DNA of 64,000 nucleotides from Sphingopyxis macrogoltabida (GTDB taxonomy: Bacteria; Pseudomonadota; Alphaproteobacteria; Sphingomonadales; Sphingomonadaceae). The position numbers and the translations under genes were made by a program. Where the stretch lies: positions 62,001 to 126,000 of the forward strand of contig QFPJ01000002.1 in assembly GCA_003241685.1 (NCBI GenBank), given 5' to 3'. Below are positions 33,401-41,876 of this stretch, one piece after another; position 1 is the stretch's first letter; every line of letters starts with the position of its first letter. The notes below the pieces were generated by a model. It searched no databases. It worked only from the letters and a program-made list of their open reading frames with translations, and was not told the DNA's origin.

Positions 33401-36200
33401 CTCCGGTCCGACGAGTGGATTTGGCGGCTTCGGCGATCTCAGCGAAGCGGCCGACGGCATCTTTGTCGGAACGCAGGGCGGCGTCGTAACGATAGACGGA
33501 GGTGCGAGTCTCGCGACGACGTCTGCCGTCGGCGTGTACGGCGAGAATGCCGGAATTTTCGATGTCGGCGGAGATTTGTCGATACAGGCGGGAACGGCCA
33601 TCGGCGTTCGCCATATCGGCCGCGGAGCAGCACCGACAATAGGGGCCGGCGGGAACATGACAGCCACCGCAAGTTCCTCGATCCTCGGCGACCCCGGCAC
33701 CGAACTCAGCGCCGGCGGAACGATGCGGCTGACCTCCGTCAATCTCGGCATCAACGTCGATCGGCTTGCAGCCAACGATATCTTCGTCAACAGTCAGGGT
33801 GCCACGATCGTCGAACATGCCGAAGCGGTGAATGACTTCACGGCCAGTTTCGTCGGCCTTTTCCGGACCGGCACCAATTCGATCATCACCGGCGGCGATA
33901 TCAGCATCTTTTCCGCGACATCCGCCGAACTCGGCAATTCGACCGCGGGCGGCTTCGTGTCGGTCAATGCGATGTCGATCGATTTCAACGCGATCGACGC
34001 GGGCCTCTTTGTCGATCTTTTCGCGTCGGGCACGGCGCCGAACCTGCGCGGCATAGGCGGCGGATCGATCGCTGCGGATCAATCTGTCTTCCTCAGCGCC
34101 TATGATATCGCGGTCACCGGTCCGGTGGCCGCCGGCACCTCGCTTCTTGCCTTCGGAACCGGCGGCGACGTCGGGATCGCTCAGGCCAGTTCGGCCGGCA
34201 CGACGTCCATCTTCGCGGCCGGCAACCTGACCGGCAGCTATGTCGCTGGCGGCGACATCTTCCTCAATTCGGAAGGCGACATCACGGCGTCGGCGCGCGC
34301 CAACGGCGGCTATGTCGACACCAGCCTCGGCGACGTGGCGGAGGGCAATCTGTTCGTCGATGCCGCCGGAAACGTCACGCTGACCGACAGCGCGGCGGCG
34401 CGCATGTTCGGGGTGAACGCCGGACAGGCAGCGGCGATAACCGGCGGCACGGCGGGCGAGGATATGCTGGTCATCGCCCAAACCGACGCATCGCTGACCA
34501 ATGTCACCGCCGGCGACGACATCGACGTGCGCGCGGCGGGCAACATCGCGCTCGCCAATGCGACGACGACGGGACTGGGTCCGGATGACCATTCGCTGAC
34601 CTATGTGCCCTTCGATCCCAACTCGAGTTCCAGTTCCGGCTCCAGCGTCGGTTTCACGATCGACAGCACCGCCGCGAACACCGCCCGCATCGCCGCCGAT
34701 GCGGGTGGCGCGGTTACCGGCAGCAACTGGCAATCAGGCGGCACGACGCAAATCGCGGCGGCGACGGGCGCGGCCGCGGTCGATGGACTGGCTTCGGCCG
34801 GACCGATCAGCGTCAGCGCCGATACCGCCACGATCGCGGGAAGGGGCAATGTCGCCTTCGCCAGCATCGTCACCGATGTCGGCGGTGCGACCGTGACCAA
34901 CGACAGCGGCAGCGTCGCCATCGCGTCGGCGACGATCGCCGGAACGGCCAATGTGCGCACGACAGGCGCCAACGCGATCACGCTGGGCCAGCTTGCCGCA
35001 AACGCGGTCGACGTGTCGGCGGGCGGGACGCTGGCCGTGAATGGTGTCGTGTCCGGTCAGACGATCGCTCTCGGCGGCGCCGACATCGCAATCGGCAGCG
35101 CGGGCCGTGTTGGGGCGATCGGTTCGACGCAGACGGTGTCGCTCACCAATAGCGACACCGACAGCCAGACCTTTGTCGGCGGCACCGGCACGCGAAACGG
35201 CTTCCATCTCGACGCCGCCGAGATCGCGCGCGTTTTCGGCGGATCGATCGCGGTGTTCGCACCGGCCGTCACCACGGTCGGCGGGTCGTCGGTGGGCACA
35301 TCGGCGCCGCCGGACCTCGTCATCGACAGCTTTACCCTGTCGGGCGGCGGCAACAGCCCGAACATCGGCCCGAACGGATTCCTGACGCTGTCGACGCCCG
35401 GAAAGGCGCGCGTGATCGGCAATGTCCAGATGACGAATATGGGCAGCGCCAACGGGCTCGACCTGATCGCCAACGAAGCGCTGGAGGTGATATTGGGCCA
35501 GGGATCGGTCCGGCTCAGCAACGGCACGGCCCCGGCGGGGACGTTGACGATCATTTCCGACGACATCATCGTCGCGACGACGCAGGCGATCGGGGACGTG
35601 GCGGCCGCCACGACGACCGACGCCATCTCGACACGCCTGGCGCAGAACGATGGCGTGACCAGCGACGAAGGCGCCTTGTTCGCCGGCCGGATCAGCGTCA
35701 ATGTGTCGGGCGGCTTCTATGTCCAGAACAGCGGCGCGGGCACCGACTTCGCACAGCGGCGCGGCCTGACCTTCGGCGCCGGCGGTCTCGACATCGGCAC
35801 CAACGGTCCGGCACGGATTGTGATCAATGGCGTCCATCTGGGCCCCAACGGCCAGATCACGGGGCTCGATGCCATTCCGTTGCTCAACGTCAACGGATCG
35901 CCAGTCAACGGTCCCGGCAACGGATTCGACGCGCGATCGACCTTCAATGGTTGCATCATCGCGAATCCCGCCTCTTGCGCCGTCACCGGCGGCGGTAACG
36001 ACAGCTTCGCTTCGCTTTTCCCGGTCCAGGACGTCGTCGAGCGAGAAGAAGACGAGAAGCGCGACGAAACGGGCGAAGGCAGCCTGCCGGTGCCCCTCAT
36101 CACGATGCGCGACATCGATCCGATGACGGGCGAACCCCTGCTCGACGATCCCGTCACGGGGGCAGGCAACGACGATCTGTGGGCGCCGCCGGGCGACTGA
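30447..36200 (+). CDS. TpsA exoprotein, filamentous haemagglutinin-type two-partner secretion
   Basis: 1917 residues. A long signal peptide ends at ALAQ (about residue 45), then the TPS secretion domain (about 46-290): WFYNAGGILIGPDAVMNVGSL is the equivalent of the NPNGI/GxxxxVGGL signature, with NAGGI in place of NPNGI. Residues about 460-955 are Gly-rich with GGxGGxGxGG repeats; the rest is beta-helix-like, with recurring GGTxxI and AxGNI motifs. The only two cysteines of the mature chain, Cys1836 and Cys1844, lie near the C-terminus, followed by an acidic tail (EREEDEKRDETGEG). It begins 2 bp after tpsB. Such proteins serve as adhesins, contact toxins or matrix proteins; no toxin domain is visible at the C-terminus, so adhesion or surface structure is more likely. 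Confidence 0.9.
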   Translation: MTNASRMTAMRAIATLRPTRQRLLQSCAVAAGLIALAHGGPALAQVNGTGTPTVPGAATISPGIDPGTAGPTTDVVVAGSGGNPHAIINWTPTDTAPTGGTINFLPDTEILNFYGTDPAYVVLNRFVTGTGGSISRQIGLYGEVNSYVGSPGGSTNTQGGAIWFYNAGGILIGPDAVMNVGSLILTANDIDTTGGLFGPSGTIRFRGATNSQSAIEISSGAFIGAQVAGSPGDSYIAMVAPRIIQRGAVSADGSTAYVAAESADIRINAGLFDIDVLTGAVDGEAIVHTGGTSGEAHLDASPNDNRIYFVAVPKNDAVSMLVSGRVGYADATVAQTEPNGAVRLAAGYNVVAGELAATPATTTGTANMTVADALFPSSITARASGAMTVGPQQLLPPPFLPAAPPPGQGRVVVNGGNGLFIGDTSATLTVGDNQIVGATGSFTVQSNGPGGSASALVTGGTLAAGTNMSIQGMAMTDAATGNGTSGSASFTQTGGTVSVGALLVGANATGQTRPGVAGSGTGGNAQVNLLGGTFAASSVTVSANGTGGAGQAGDNFMSTITPAGAGGAGQGGQATITIDGASVTVGSMTASAGGTGGTGGTFSSSFGFPANEPGGDGGTGTGGSATINVVSGSLGTDTLTASAAGIGGTGGLHFPSSSSGASTGIGIGGDGGNGQGGSATIALEILATGVLSSVATGNGGAGGFGANGGNGGDGSGGLAQLIVDDFDAAALNVAIDSSAAGGAGSDGGDGAGGNGGDASGGTARFRAQGTNGAAIVTPDYFLVGGNGGAGGAGGLPFSANPTVAPNGGNGGDAIGGTIEVLAIEGATVTLDRSIEQLPAGPILFSSSGFGGDGGTGSDSGFLSGLTGGNGGNGGSGTGGTVRLAANDGTIQTGGINVEIQLGGASGSGGDGGIGTGANGTAGDVSETAGGTASIEAMSTTGGDGGLIDLGPTTITANGDEAGRIALLSGTGGTISMASLSAQALASGPTSGFGGFGDLSEAADGIFVGTQGGVVTIDGGASLATTSAVGVYGENAGIFDVGGDLSIQAGTAIGVRHIGRGAAPTIGAGGNMTATASSSILGDPGTELSAGGTMRLTSVNLGINVDRLAANDIFVNSQGATIVEHAEAVNDFTASFVGLFRTGTNSIITGGDISIFSATSAELGNSTAGGFVSVNAMSIDFNAIDAGLFVDLFASGTAPNLRGIGGGSIAADQSVFLSAYDIAVTGPVAAGTSLLAFGTGGDVGIAQASSAGTTSIFAAGNLTGSYVAGGDIFLNSEGDITASARANGGYVDTSLGDVAEGNLFVDAAGNVTLTDSAAARMFGVNAGQAAAITGGTAGEDMLVIAQTDASLTNVTAGDDIDVRAAGNIALANATTTGLGPDDHSLTYVPFDPNSSSSSGSSVGFTIDSTAANTARIAADAGGAVTGSNWQSGGTTQIAAATGAAAVDGLASAGPISVSADTATIAGRGNVAFASIVTDVGGATVTNDSGSVAIASATIAGTANVRTTGANAITLGQLAANAVDVSAGGTLAVNGVVSGQTIALGGADIAIGSAGRVGAIGSTQTVSLTNSDTDSQTFVGGTGTRNGFHLDAAEIARVFGGSIAVFAPAVTTVGGSSVGTSAPPDLVIDSFTLSGGGNSPNIGPNGFLTLSTPGKARVIGNVQMTNMGSANGLDLIANEALEVILGQGSVRLSNGTAPAGTLTIISDDIIVATTQAIGDVAAATTTDAISTRLAQNDGVTSDEGALFAGRISVNVSGGFYVQNSGAGTDFAQRRGLTFGAGGLDIGTNGPARIVINGVHLGPNGQITGLDAIPLLNVNGSPVNGPGNGFDARSTFNGCIIANPASCAVTGGGNDSFASLFPVQDVVEREEDEKRDETGEGSLPVPLITMRDIDPMTGEPLLDDPVTGAGNDDLWAPPGD
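32060..33240 (+). repeat. Gly-rich GGC/GGN codon repeats within tpsA
   Basis: Imperfect coding repeats built from GGC-GGC-AAT-GGC and GGC-GGC-GAC units encode GGNGG and GGDGG blocks alternating with 20-40 residue beta-prone stretches. They are degenerate, so they are not recent tandem copies. The pattern is reminiscent of other secreted Gly-rich surface proteins. Confidence 0.7.
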
Positions 36201-36264
36201 GCGGCGGCGGCGCGCGGCGCCTTTCGGTTGACGGCGCGCCCCGGCGCGGGGCATGGGCGCGGGC

Positions 36265-37725
36265 ATGACCGATGCGCCCGCGCCCCGCCCGCTGAAGCTG
36301 TTCAACAGCCTGACGCGCGCCCTTGAAACCTTCACCCCCGTCCATCCGGGCGAGGCGCGCGTCTATTCGTGCGGGCCGACGGTCTATAATTATCCGCACA
36401 TCGGCAATATGCGCGCCTATGTCTTCGCCGACACGCTGGGCCGCACCCTGTCGGCCAAGGGATACCGGCTGACCCATGTCATCAATATTACCGACGTCGG
36501 ACATCTGACCGACGATGCCGACGCGGGCGAGGACAAGCTGGAAAAGGCGGCGGCGGAGCGCGCCCAAAAGGGTGAAAAAGCCTCGATCTGGGACATCGCG
36601 CGCCATTATACGCAGGCCTATTGGGCGGACGTGAAGGCGCTGAATATCCGCCAGCCGGCCCACTGGTCGATCGCCACCGACTATGTGCCGCAGATGATCG
36701 ATTTCGCAAATACGATTGCGCCCCGGCATTGCTACGAACTGGACAGCGGCCTCTATTTCGACACCACCACCGTCGCCGACTATGGCCGCCTCGCGCGCCA
36801 CGGCACCGAGGAGGGCGAAAGCCGCATCGATCCGGTCGACGGCAAGCGCCATCCGGCCGATTTCGCGATCTGGCGCAAGACGCCAGCGGGCGAAACGCGC
36901 CAGATGGAATGGGATTCGCCATGGGGACGCGGGGCGCCGGGCTGGCACCTGGAATGTTCGGTGATGTCGGAGGCGCTGCTCGGCTTTCCGTTCGACATCC
37001 ACACCGGCGGCATCGACCACCGCGAGATCCATCATCCGAACGAGATCGCTCAGAATCAGGCGCATAGCTGTTCCGACGCCAGCGGCGCGCGGATATGGAT
37101 GCACAATAATTTCCTGGTCGACCGCAGCGGCAAGATGTCGAAAAGCACCGGCGAATTTCTGCGCGTGCCGTTGCTGATCGATCGCGGCTATCACCCGCTC
37201 GCCTATCGCCTGATGTGCTTGCAGGCCCATTATCGCAGCGAGCTGGAGTTTTCGTGGGACGGACTGGGCGCGGCGCTCACCCGGCTCAAGCGACTGGTGA
37301 TGGCGACCCTGGCCGTGCGCGACGCCGAAGACGGACAGGTGACCGACCGCCGCCTGAGCGACCTGCTCGACAAATTCGACGCTGCAATGTCCGACGATCT
37401 CAACACCCCGATCGCACTGACCCTGCTCGAAGAAGCGGCGGCGATGAAGAAGGTCGACGCCGGACAAAAAAAATCGGCGCTCGCCGCGATGGATGCCATG
37501 CTGGGCCTCGACATATTGACGCTGGCGCGCATCGATCTGCGGGTCCGTCCGAAGGCGGCCGAAATGGACGAAGCGCAAATCGACGCCATTCTCGCACGGC
37601 GCAAGGACGCCAGGGCCGCGAAAGATTTCGCCGCATCCGACGCGCTGCGCGACGAACTGGCGCTGGCGGGGGTCGAGGTGATGGACGGCGACCCGCTTGG
37701 CTGGGACTGGCGCCTGGAGGCATAA
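36265..37725 (+). CDS. cysS: Cysteinyl-tRNA synthetase
   Basis: 486 residues from the ATG at 36265; an ATG at 36253 has poor spacing to any ribosome site. Class I synthetase that charges tRNA-Cys. Seen are YSCGPTVYNYPHIGN (zinc ligand and HIGH-type motif), ITDVGHLTDDAD, the zinc ligands in HLECSVM and HTGGIDHREIHHPNEIAQ, and GKMSKSTG. Length and domain order are standard. It follows tpsA by 64 bp on the same strand, but the GC-rich spacer and unrelated function suggest its own promoter. Confidence 0.97.
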   Translation: MTDAPAPRPLKLFNSLTRALETFTPVHPGEARVYSCGPTVYNYPHIGNMRAYVFADTLGRTLSAKGYRLTHVINITDVGHLTDDADAGEDKLEKAAAERAQKGEKASIWDIARHYTQAYWADVKALNIRQPAHWSIATDYVPQMIDFANTIAPRHCYELDSGLYFDTTTVADYGRLARHGTEEGESRIDPVDGKRHPADFAIWRKTPAGETRQMEWDSPWGRGAPGWHLECSVMSEALLGFPFDIHTGGIDHREIHHPNEIAQNQAHSCSDASGARIWMHNNFLVDRSGKMSKSTGEFLRVPLLIDRGYHPLAYRLMCLQAHYRSELEFSWDGLGAALTRLKRLVMATLAVRDAEDGQVTDRRLSDLLDKFDAAMSDDLNTPIALTLLEEAAAMKKVDAGQKKSALAAMDAMLGLDILTLARIDLRVRPKAAEMDEAQIDAILARRKDARAAKDFAASDALRDELALAGVEVMDGDPLGWDWRLEA

Positions 37726-37772
37726 TATCTTCCCGTCGCCGACGATTTGCGGAGAATTGGAAGGATCCGTGT

Positions 37773-38717
37773 ATGACCAAGACCGTTGCCGTTCTCTCAG
37801 GCCTGATCCGGCCGATTGTCGAAAATCGGCTGCCCGATTGGGTCGAGCCCCATTTCTTTGAAACCAAAGAGGATGCGGTTGCCCTGGCGCCAAAGGCCGA
37901 AATCGGCTGGTTCGATATGTATGACAAAGGGAATATGGCAATCGCGATCGCGGCTGCCACGAACCTCAAATGGCTCAATTCCATCTATTCCGGCATCGAC
38001 GGCGTCCCGCTCGACTTGCTGCGGGAACGGGGAACGATCATCACCAACGGCGCGGGAATCAACGCTGTCACCATTTCCGAATATGTCGTCATGGGGATGC
38101 TGACTGTCGCCAAGGGCTATCGCGAGGTGGTTCGGGCCCAGGAACGCCGCGAATGGCTGACGGAATCGCCCGGCACCGTGGAATTGCTCGGATCACGCGC
38201 CCTGCTGCTGGGCTATGGCGCGATCGGAAAGCTGGTCGAGGAACGGCTGAAGGCTTTCGGTGTCGATGTCGCGGTCGTCCGCCGCTCCGCCGGACCGAAC
38301 ACGCTGACGCCCGACCAATGGCGCGCGCGGCTCGGCGATTATGACTGGGTGATACTCGCGGTGCCGGCAACGCCCGAAACCGACGGCATGATCGGCGCGG
38401 CCGAACTTGCGGCGATGAAGCCGACCGCGACGCTGATCAACATCGCGCGCGGCAGCGTCGTCGATCAGGACGCGCTCGTCACCGCGCTCAACGATCGACA
38501 GATCGCGGCGGCCTTTCTTGACGTGACGACGCCCGAACCGCTCCCCGCCGATCATCCGCTGTGGAGCCTCGACAATGCGCATATCACCATGCACCTGTCG
38601 GGCCGCGCCCAGAACATGATGTTCATCCGCGCGGCCGAGCGTTTCCTGGCGAACCTCGATCGCTGGAAAAGGGGCGAGGCCGTCGAACCGCAGATCGACC
38701 TGACGCGGGGCTATTAG
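37773..38717 (+). CDS. D-2-hydroxyacid dehydrogenase
   Basis: 314 residues, ATG at 37773 with AAGGA 8 bases upstream. The NAD-binding motif is LGYGAIGKLVEE, and the catalytic set appears as NIARGSVVDQ (Arg), DVTTPEPLPADHPLW (Glu) and ITMHLSGR (His). Members reduce 2-keto acids or oxidise D-2-hydroxyacids; this short form with NAGGI-like NGAGINAVTISEY resembles glyoxylate/hydroxypyruvate reductase-like enzymes of unknown substrate. The ABM-family gene starts 5 bp downstream, so the two are likely co-transcribed. Confidence 0.92.
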   Translation: MTKTVAVLSGLIRPIVENRLPDWVEPHFFETKEDAVALAPKAEIGWFDMYDKGNMAIAIAAATNLKWLNSIYSGIDGVPLDLLRERGTIITNGAGINAVTISEYVVMGMLTVAKGYREVVRAQERREWLTESPGTVELLGSRALLLGYGAIGKLVEERLKAFGVDVAVVRRSAGPNTLTPDQWRARLGDYDWVILAVPATPETDGMIGAAELAAMKPTATLINIARGSVVDQDALVTALNDRQIAAAFLDVTTPEPLPADHPLWSLDNAHITMHLSGRAQNMMFIRAAERFLANLDRWKRGEAVEPQIDLTRGY

Positions 38718-38722
38718 GGGCG

Positions 38723-39022
38723 ATGCTGCTGATCGTTGGGACCATCCGCCTGCCCGCCGCGAATGTCCCCGACGCGCGGCCGGCGATGCAGGCAATGGTC
38801 GCGGCCAGCCGCGCCGAGGATGGCTGCATCGAATATAGCTATGCCGAGGATGTCCTTGACCCCGGCCTTATCCATGTGAAGGAGCTTTGGTCCGACCGGG
38901 CCGCGCTCGACCGCCATTTCGCATCATCGCACATCGCGCAGTGGCGCGCCGCATGGCCGGTACTCGGCATCGGCGACCGCCGTCTCGACCTCTATGACGT
39001 GGGCGAGCCGCACCCGACCTGA
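38723..39022 (+). CDS. ABM-family putative quinol monooxygenase
   Basis: 99 residues, ATG at 38723 with TAGGGG upstream. A single antibiotic biosynthesis monooxygenase (ferredoxin-like) domain: VAASRAEDGCIEYSYAED, FHVKELWSDR-type strand and HFASSHIAQW helix as in YgiN-like proteins. Those act on quinols or aromatic compounds without cofactor, usually as dimers. The true substrate is unknown. It sits 5 bp after the D-2-hydroxyacid dehydrogenase and converges with the phosphodiesterase gene 9 bp away. Confidence 0.88.
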   Translation: MLLIVGTIRLPAANVPDARPAMQAMVAASRAEDGCIEYSYAEDVLDPGLIHVKELWSDRAALDRHFASSHIAQWRAAWPVLGIGDRRLDLYDVGEPHPT

Positions 39023-39031
39023 CGCGTCGGG

Positions 39032-39880
39032 TCAGCGCGGCCGTTCGGCCTTCAGCTCGCGCACCAGCGGCTGCAACCGTTCGTCATATTTGGCCAGCAT
39101 CGTGTGCGCGCCGGCATGGTCATAGAAGCTGACCAGTTCGCGCCCGTTCCACCGATGCAGCGCATAGGCGGGATCTTCCGCCACGATCATCGGGCGGTCG
39201 TCGGGCCTGTTCTCGTCGATCGGCCGCAAATCGAGCGACACCTGCGGCGCGGTCGATGAACAGATGGCGATCGTGCGCCCTTCCCATGCCACCGTCACGC
39301 TGCGGTGCAGGTGGCCGCAGATCAGCCCGCGCACCTGGGGGTGGCGCCGCACGACACCGGTAAAGGTCGCCACCCACGGTTCGCGCGGGTCGGTGTTCAT
39401 CCACTCGATGCCGCTTTCGACCGGCGGATGGTGCATGACGATATAGGTCGGCTTGTCCGGCGCCTTTGCCAGTTCGGCATCGAGCCATGCGGCGCGCACA
39501 TCGCAAAAGGCGCCGCCGTGACGTCCCTCCTCCAGCGTGTCCACCGTGACGAGGCGCAGTTCGGGCAGGTCGATCACATATTGGATGAAACCGTTGCCGT
39601 CGTCGAACCCGGGAAACTGGGCATTGAAATTGTCGCGCAGGTCATGGTTGCCGACGCTGGGCCACACGGGGAAGGGGCAGCGCGAGAACGCCGTCGCCAG
39701 CCGGCGATAGCTGTCGGCATCGCCGCGGTCCGAAATATCGCCGGTCGCCAGCAGCAGGTCGGGCCGGTTCGGCCCCTCGATCAGCACGTCGAGCACCTCG
39801 TCGAGCCGCTTGCGATTATATTCGGCCGGATTGTCCGGATCGAATCCGATATGGATATCGGTGATCTGGGCGATCAGCAT
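39032..39880 (-). CDS. cpdA: Class III cyclic-nucleotide phosphodiesterase, CpdA-like
   Basis: 282 residues, ATG at 39880 with AGGGGA 6 bases upstream. A calcineurin-type metallophosphoesterase with all metal motifs: TDIHIG, ATGDISD, VGNHD, MHHPP and CGHLHR. This set with IxTDIH and GDI spacing matches CpdA, which hydrolyses 3',5'-cAMP. It is 43 bp after the decaheme cytochrome on the same strand and so probably ends the operon that begins with a protein carrying two cNMP-binding domains, a strong hint of a shared nucleotide signal. A broad-specificity phosphoesterase is the alternative. Confidence 0.85.
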   Translation of the reverse strand: MLIAQITDIHIGFDPDNPAEYNRKRLDEVLDVLIEGPNRPDLLLATGDISDRGDADSYRRLATAFSRCPFPVWPSVGNHDLRDNFNAQFPGFDDGNGFIQYVIDLPELRLVTVDTLEEGRHGGAFCDVRAAWLDAELAKAPDKPTYIVMHHPPVESGIEWMNTDPREPWVATFTGVVRRHPQVRGLICGHLHRSVTVAWEGRTIAICSSTAPQVSLDLRPIDENRPDDRPMIVAEDPAYALHRWNGRELVSFYDHAGAHTMLAKYDERLQPLVRELKAERPR

Positions 39881-39923
39881 GTGCGTCCCCTGCTCCGGCC
39901 GGCTGGTCCCGGCCGCCCTGTTA

Positions 39924-41858
39924 TCATCCGCCTCGCCTCGCCGCCGGCAAAACCGGTGTGCGCCACCTCACATCATAAAGACCGCGCGATTCGGGGCCTG
40001 TGACCAGAATCACACCATAGGTGCCGGGAGATGGACGATCTGTGATCGCCGTCACATTTTTCTTGCGCTCCCGCTGCGGCTGCCACGGCTTGCCGCCGTC
40101 CGAATGATATTCATGGCACATCGCACAGGGCGATTCGGTCGCGGTCTTGACCTTGACCAGCCGCGCCCCGGTTTCGCCGACGTGGCAATCGCGGCACTGG
40201 GCGAGGCCGGGGACGAGCATGTCGGGCGCCTGTTTCGACGCAGGCGCATCGACATGGCAGTCGGCGCACGCCGTTTCCTTATGCGCATCATGGTCGAACC
40301 AGCCTTTCTGCAGGAAGCGCGGCGTCTGGTTCACCGCCATCACGCGCCAGTTGTTGCCCGATTGCGGCGCGAAGATGGTGTGGCAGTCATAGCAGGCGCC
40401 GCCCTTCGAAAAGACCGCCCGCACCGCATCTTCGGCACGGCCGGGGCGTACCGCGGCCTCGCGGAAATAGATGTTGTAGACTTCGCCTTCGGCATATTGG
40501 CCGGGCCGGCGGCGCTGCATACCGCCAAGCTGGAGCGGCCGGGCGGGCGGCGTCGAGCGATAATAGGCCATCAGGTCGGCCACCACCTGATCGGGCTGAC
40601 CATGGCGCAGCGTCCGCGTGACGCCGCCGACGCTTTCGAAGGCGAGGCTGTGGCACATCGCGCAGTCGCGCTCCATCTCCACGGGCTTCAGCCCGACGCC
40701 GTCGGCTTCCGGCCGGTGGCAATTTTCGCATTCCAGCTTCTTGCCGAAGTCATAGCGGCCGCGGAAGCTCGCCGCCATGCGCGCGACCCCGCCGGTCGCC
40801 TGCAGATGGACGTCGTGCGGGAATTTCAGGCCGTTATAATCGACCAGCGCCTTGCCGGGCATCGCGCGCTCCGCCTTCGCGCCCGGCGCGGCGCGGACCA
40901 GCGGGCGGAATTGCGGGTGGCTGGTGCCGAAATCGGCGGCATCGGCCAGCTGGGTGGGGTGGCCCGCGGCCTTCAGCCGGCCCTGCATCCCGTCATGGCA
41001 GTCGGCGCAGAATTTCTGCGGCGTCGCCGGCATCGGTCCGGCGCCTTCATGTTCGGTGTGACAATCGACGCAGCGGCCCTGCGGCCGGTTGAAGGTCTTG
41101 GCAAAGCCCGCGAGAATCTTCTCGCCCACCCCCGGCGGATGCCGCGCGGCGAGCAGCATCGCGGCCGGCGCGTCGGCATGCGCCATGCTCATCGCCTTGT
41201 GCTCGCCGGTGTGGCAGTTCACGCACGCCGTGTCGGTCACGGCCACAAAAGGTTCGACGTGACACGACTGGCAGTCGTTCTTCAGGCTGGCATGGGCGCT
41301 CGACAAGGGACCCGACAGCCATGTGCTGTCGGCGTGGAATCCTTGCGGCCGCTCGTCGACGTTGCGATAGGTCGACCAGGCCCAGATCGGCCCGACCAGA
41401 AAGGCGATCAGCATCAGGATCGCAAAGGTCCAGGCGCCGACACGCTTGCCCGGCATCACCGATTGCAGCGAAAAGGCCTTGGCCTCGTCGACGTCCTTCG
41501 ACGATTGCGACAGATCGTCGATCCGTTCGACGAGCAGGATGATCCCATCGCCCTCGCGCGCGATGGTCAGGCGGTGGCCGCCGAAGCGCAGTTCGGCGCC
41601 CGCGGCGCTGTCGATGTCGGCGACCTCGACCGCGCGGCCGTTGAAATCGAATCCCAGCCCTTCCAGCGCCGCGACGCGGACATGGCGCCCATCGGAGCTG
41701 CTGATCGTCGCATGATGCGGGTTCACCGCCAGGTCGGCGACATGAATGGTGTTGCCGCCCTCGCGGCCGAGCGTGATCGTGTCGCCGGGCAGCGCCTGGT
41801 CGCGGATGATCTGCTTGCCGGTCTTCGTCGTCGCGATGCGGCGCAGGATGAAGCTCAT
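39924..41858 (-). CDS. FHA-domain decaheme cytochrome c
   Basis: 644 residues. An N-terminal FHA domain (about 20-110: LGREGGNTIHVADLAVNPHHATI) is followed by a membrane helix (about 144-163, FAILMLIAFLVGPIWAW) and a large domain with ten CxxCH heme motifs: CQSCH, CVNCH, CVDCH, CADCH, CENCH, CAMCH, CYDCH, CADCH, CRDCH, CAMCH. The helix would place the FHA domain in the cytoplasm and the hemes in the periplasm. The usual SRxH of FHA is NPHH here, so phosphothreonine binding is doubtful. It starts 18 bp after the multi-His membrane protein. Family-wise it resembles cytochrome c3/NapC-like electron carriers; the acceptor is unknown. Confidence 0.88.
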   Translation of the reverse strand: MSFILRRIATTKTGKQIIRDQALPGDTITLGREGGNTIHVADLAVNPHHATISSSDGRHVRVAALEGLGFDFNGRAVEVADIDSAAGAELRFGGHRLTIAREGDGIILLVERIDDLSQSSKDVDEAKAFSLQSVMPGKRVGAWTFAILMLIAFLVGPIWAWSTYRNVDERPQGFHADSTWLSGPLSSAHASLKNDCQSCHVEPFVAVTDTACVNCHTGEHKAMSMAHADAPAAMLLAARHPPGVGEKILAGFAKTFNRPQGRCVDCHTEHEGAGPMPATPQKFCADCHDGMQGRLKAAGHPTQLADAADFGTSHPQFRPLVRAAPGAKAERAMPGKALVDYNGLKFPHDVHLQATGGVARMAASFRGRYDFGKKLECENCHRPEADGVGLKPVEMERDCAMCHSLAFESVGGVTRTLRHGQPDQVVADLMAYYRSTPPARPLQLGGMQRRRPGQYAEGEVYNIYFREAAVRPGRAEDAVRAVFSKGGACYDCHTIFAPQSGNNWRVMAVNQTPRFLQKGWFDHDAHKETACADCHVDAPASKQAPDMLVPGLAQCRDCHVGETGARLVKVKTATESPCAMCHEYHSDGGKPWQPQRERKKNVTAITDRPSPGTYGVILVTGPESRGLYDVRWRTPVLPAARRGG

Positions 41859-41876
41859 GGGTCCCCCTCCCCCGCC

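Noticed and set aside
35700..36200. C-terminal toxin domain of a contact-dependent inhibition system in TpsA
   Set aside because: The tail is short, acidic and without a VENN-type boundary or nuclease motif, and no immunity gene follows; cysS is next.
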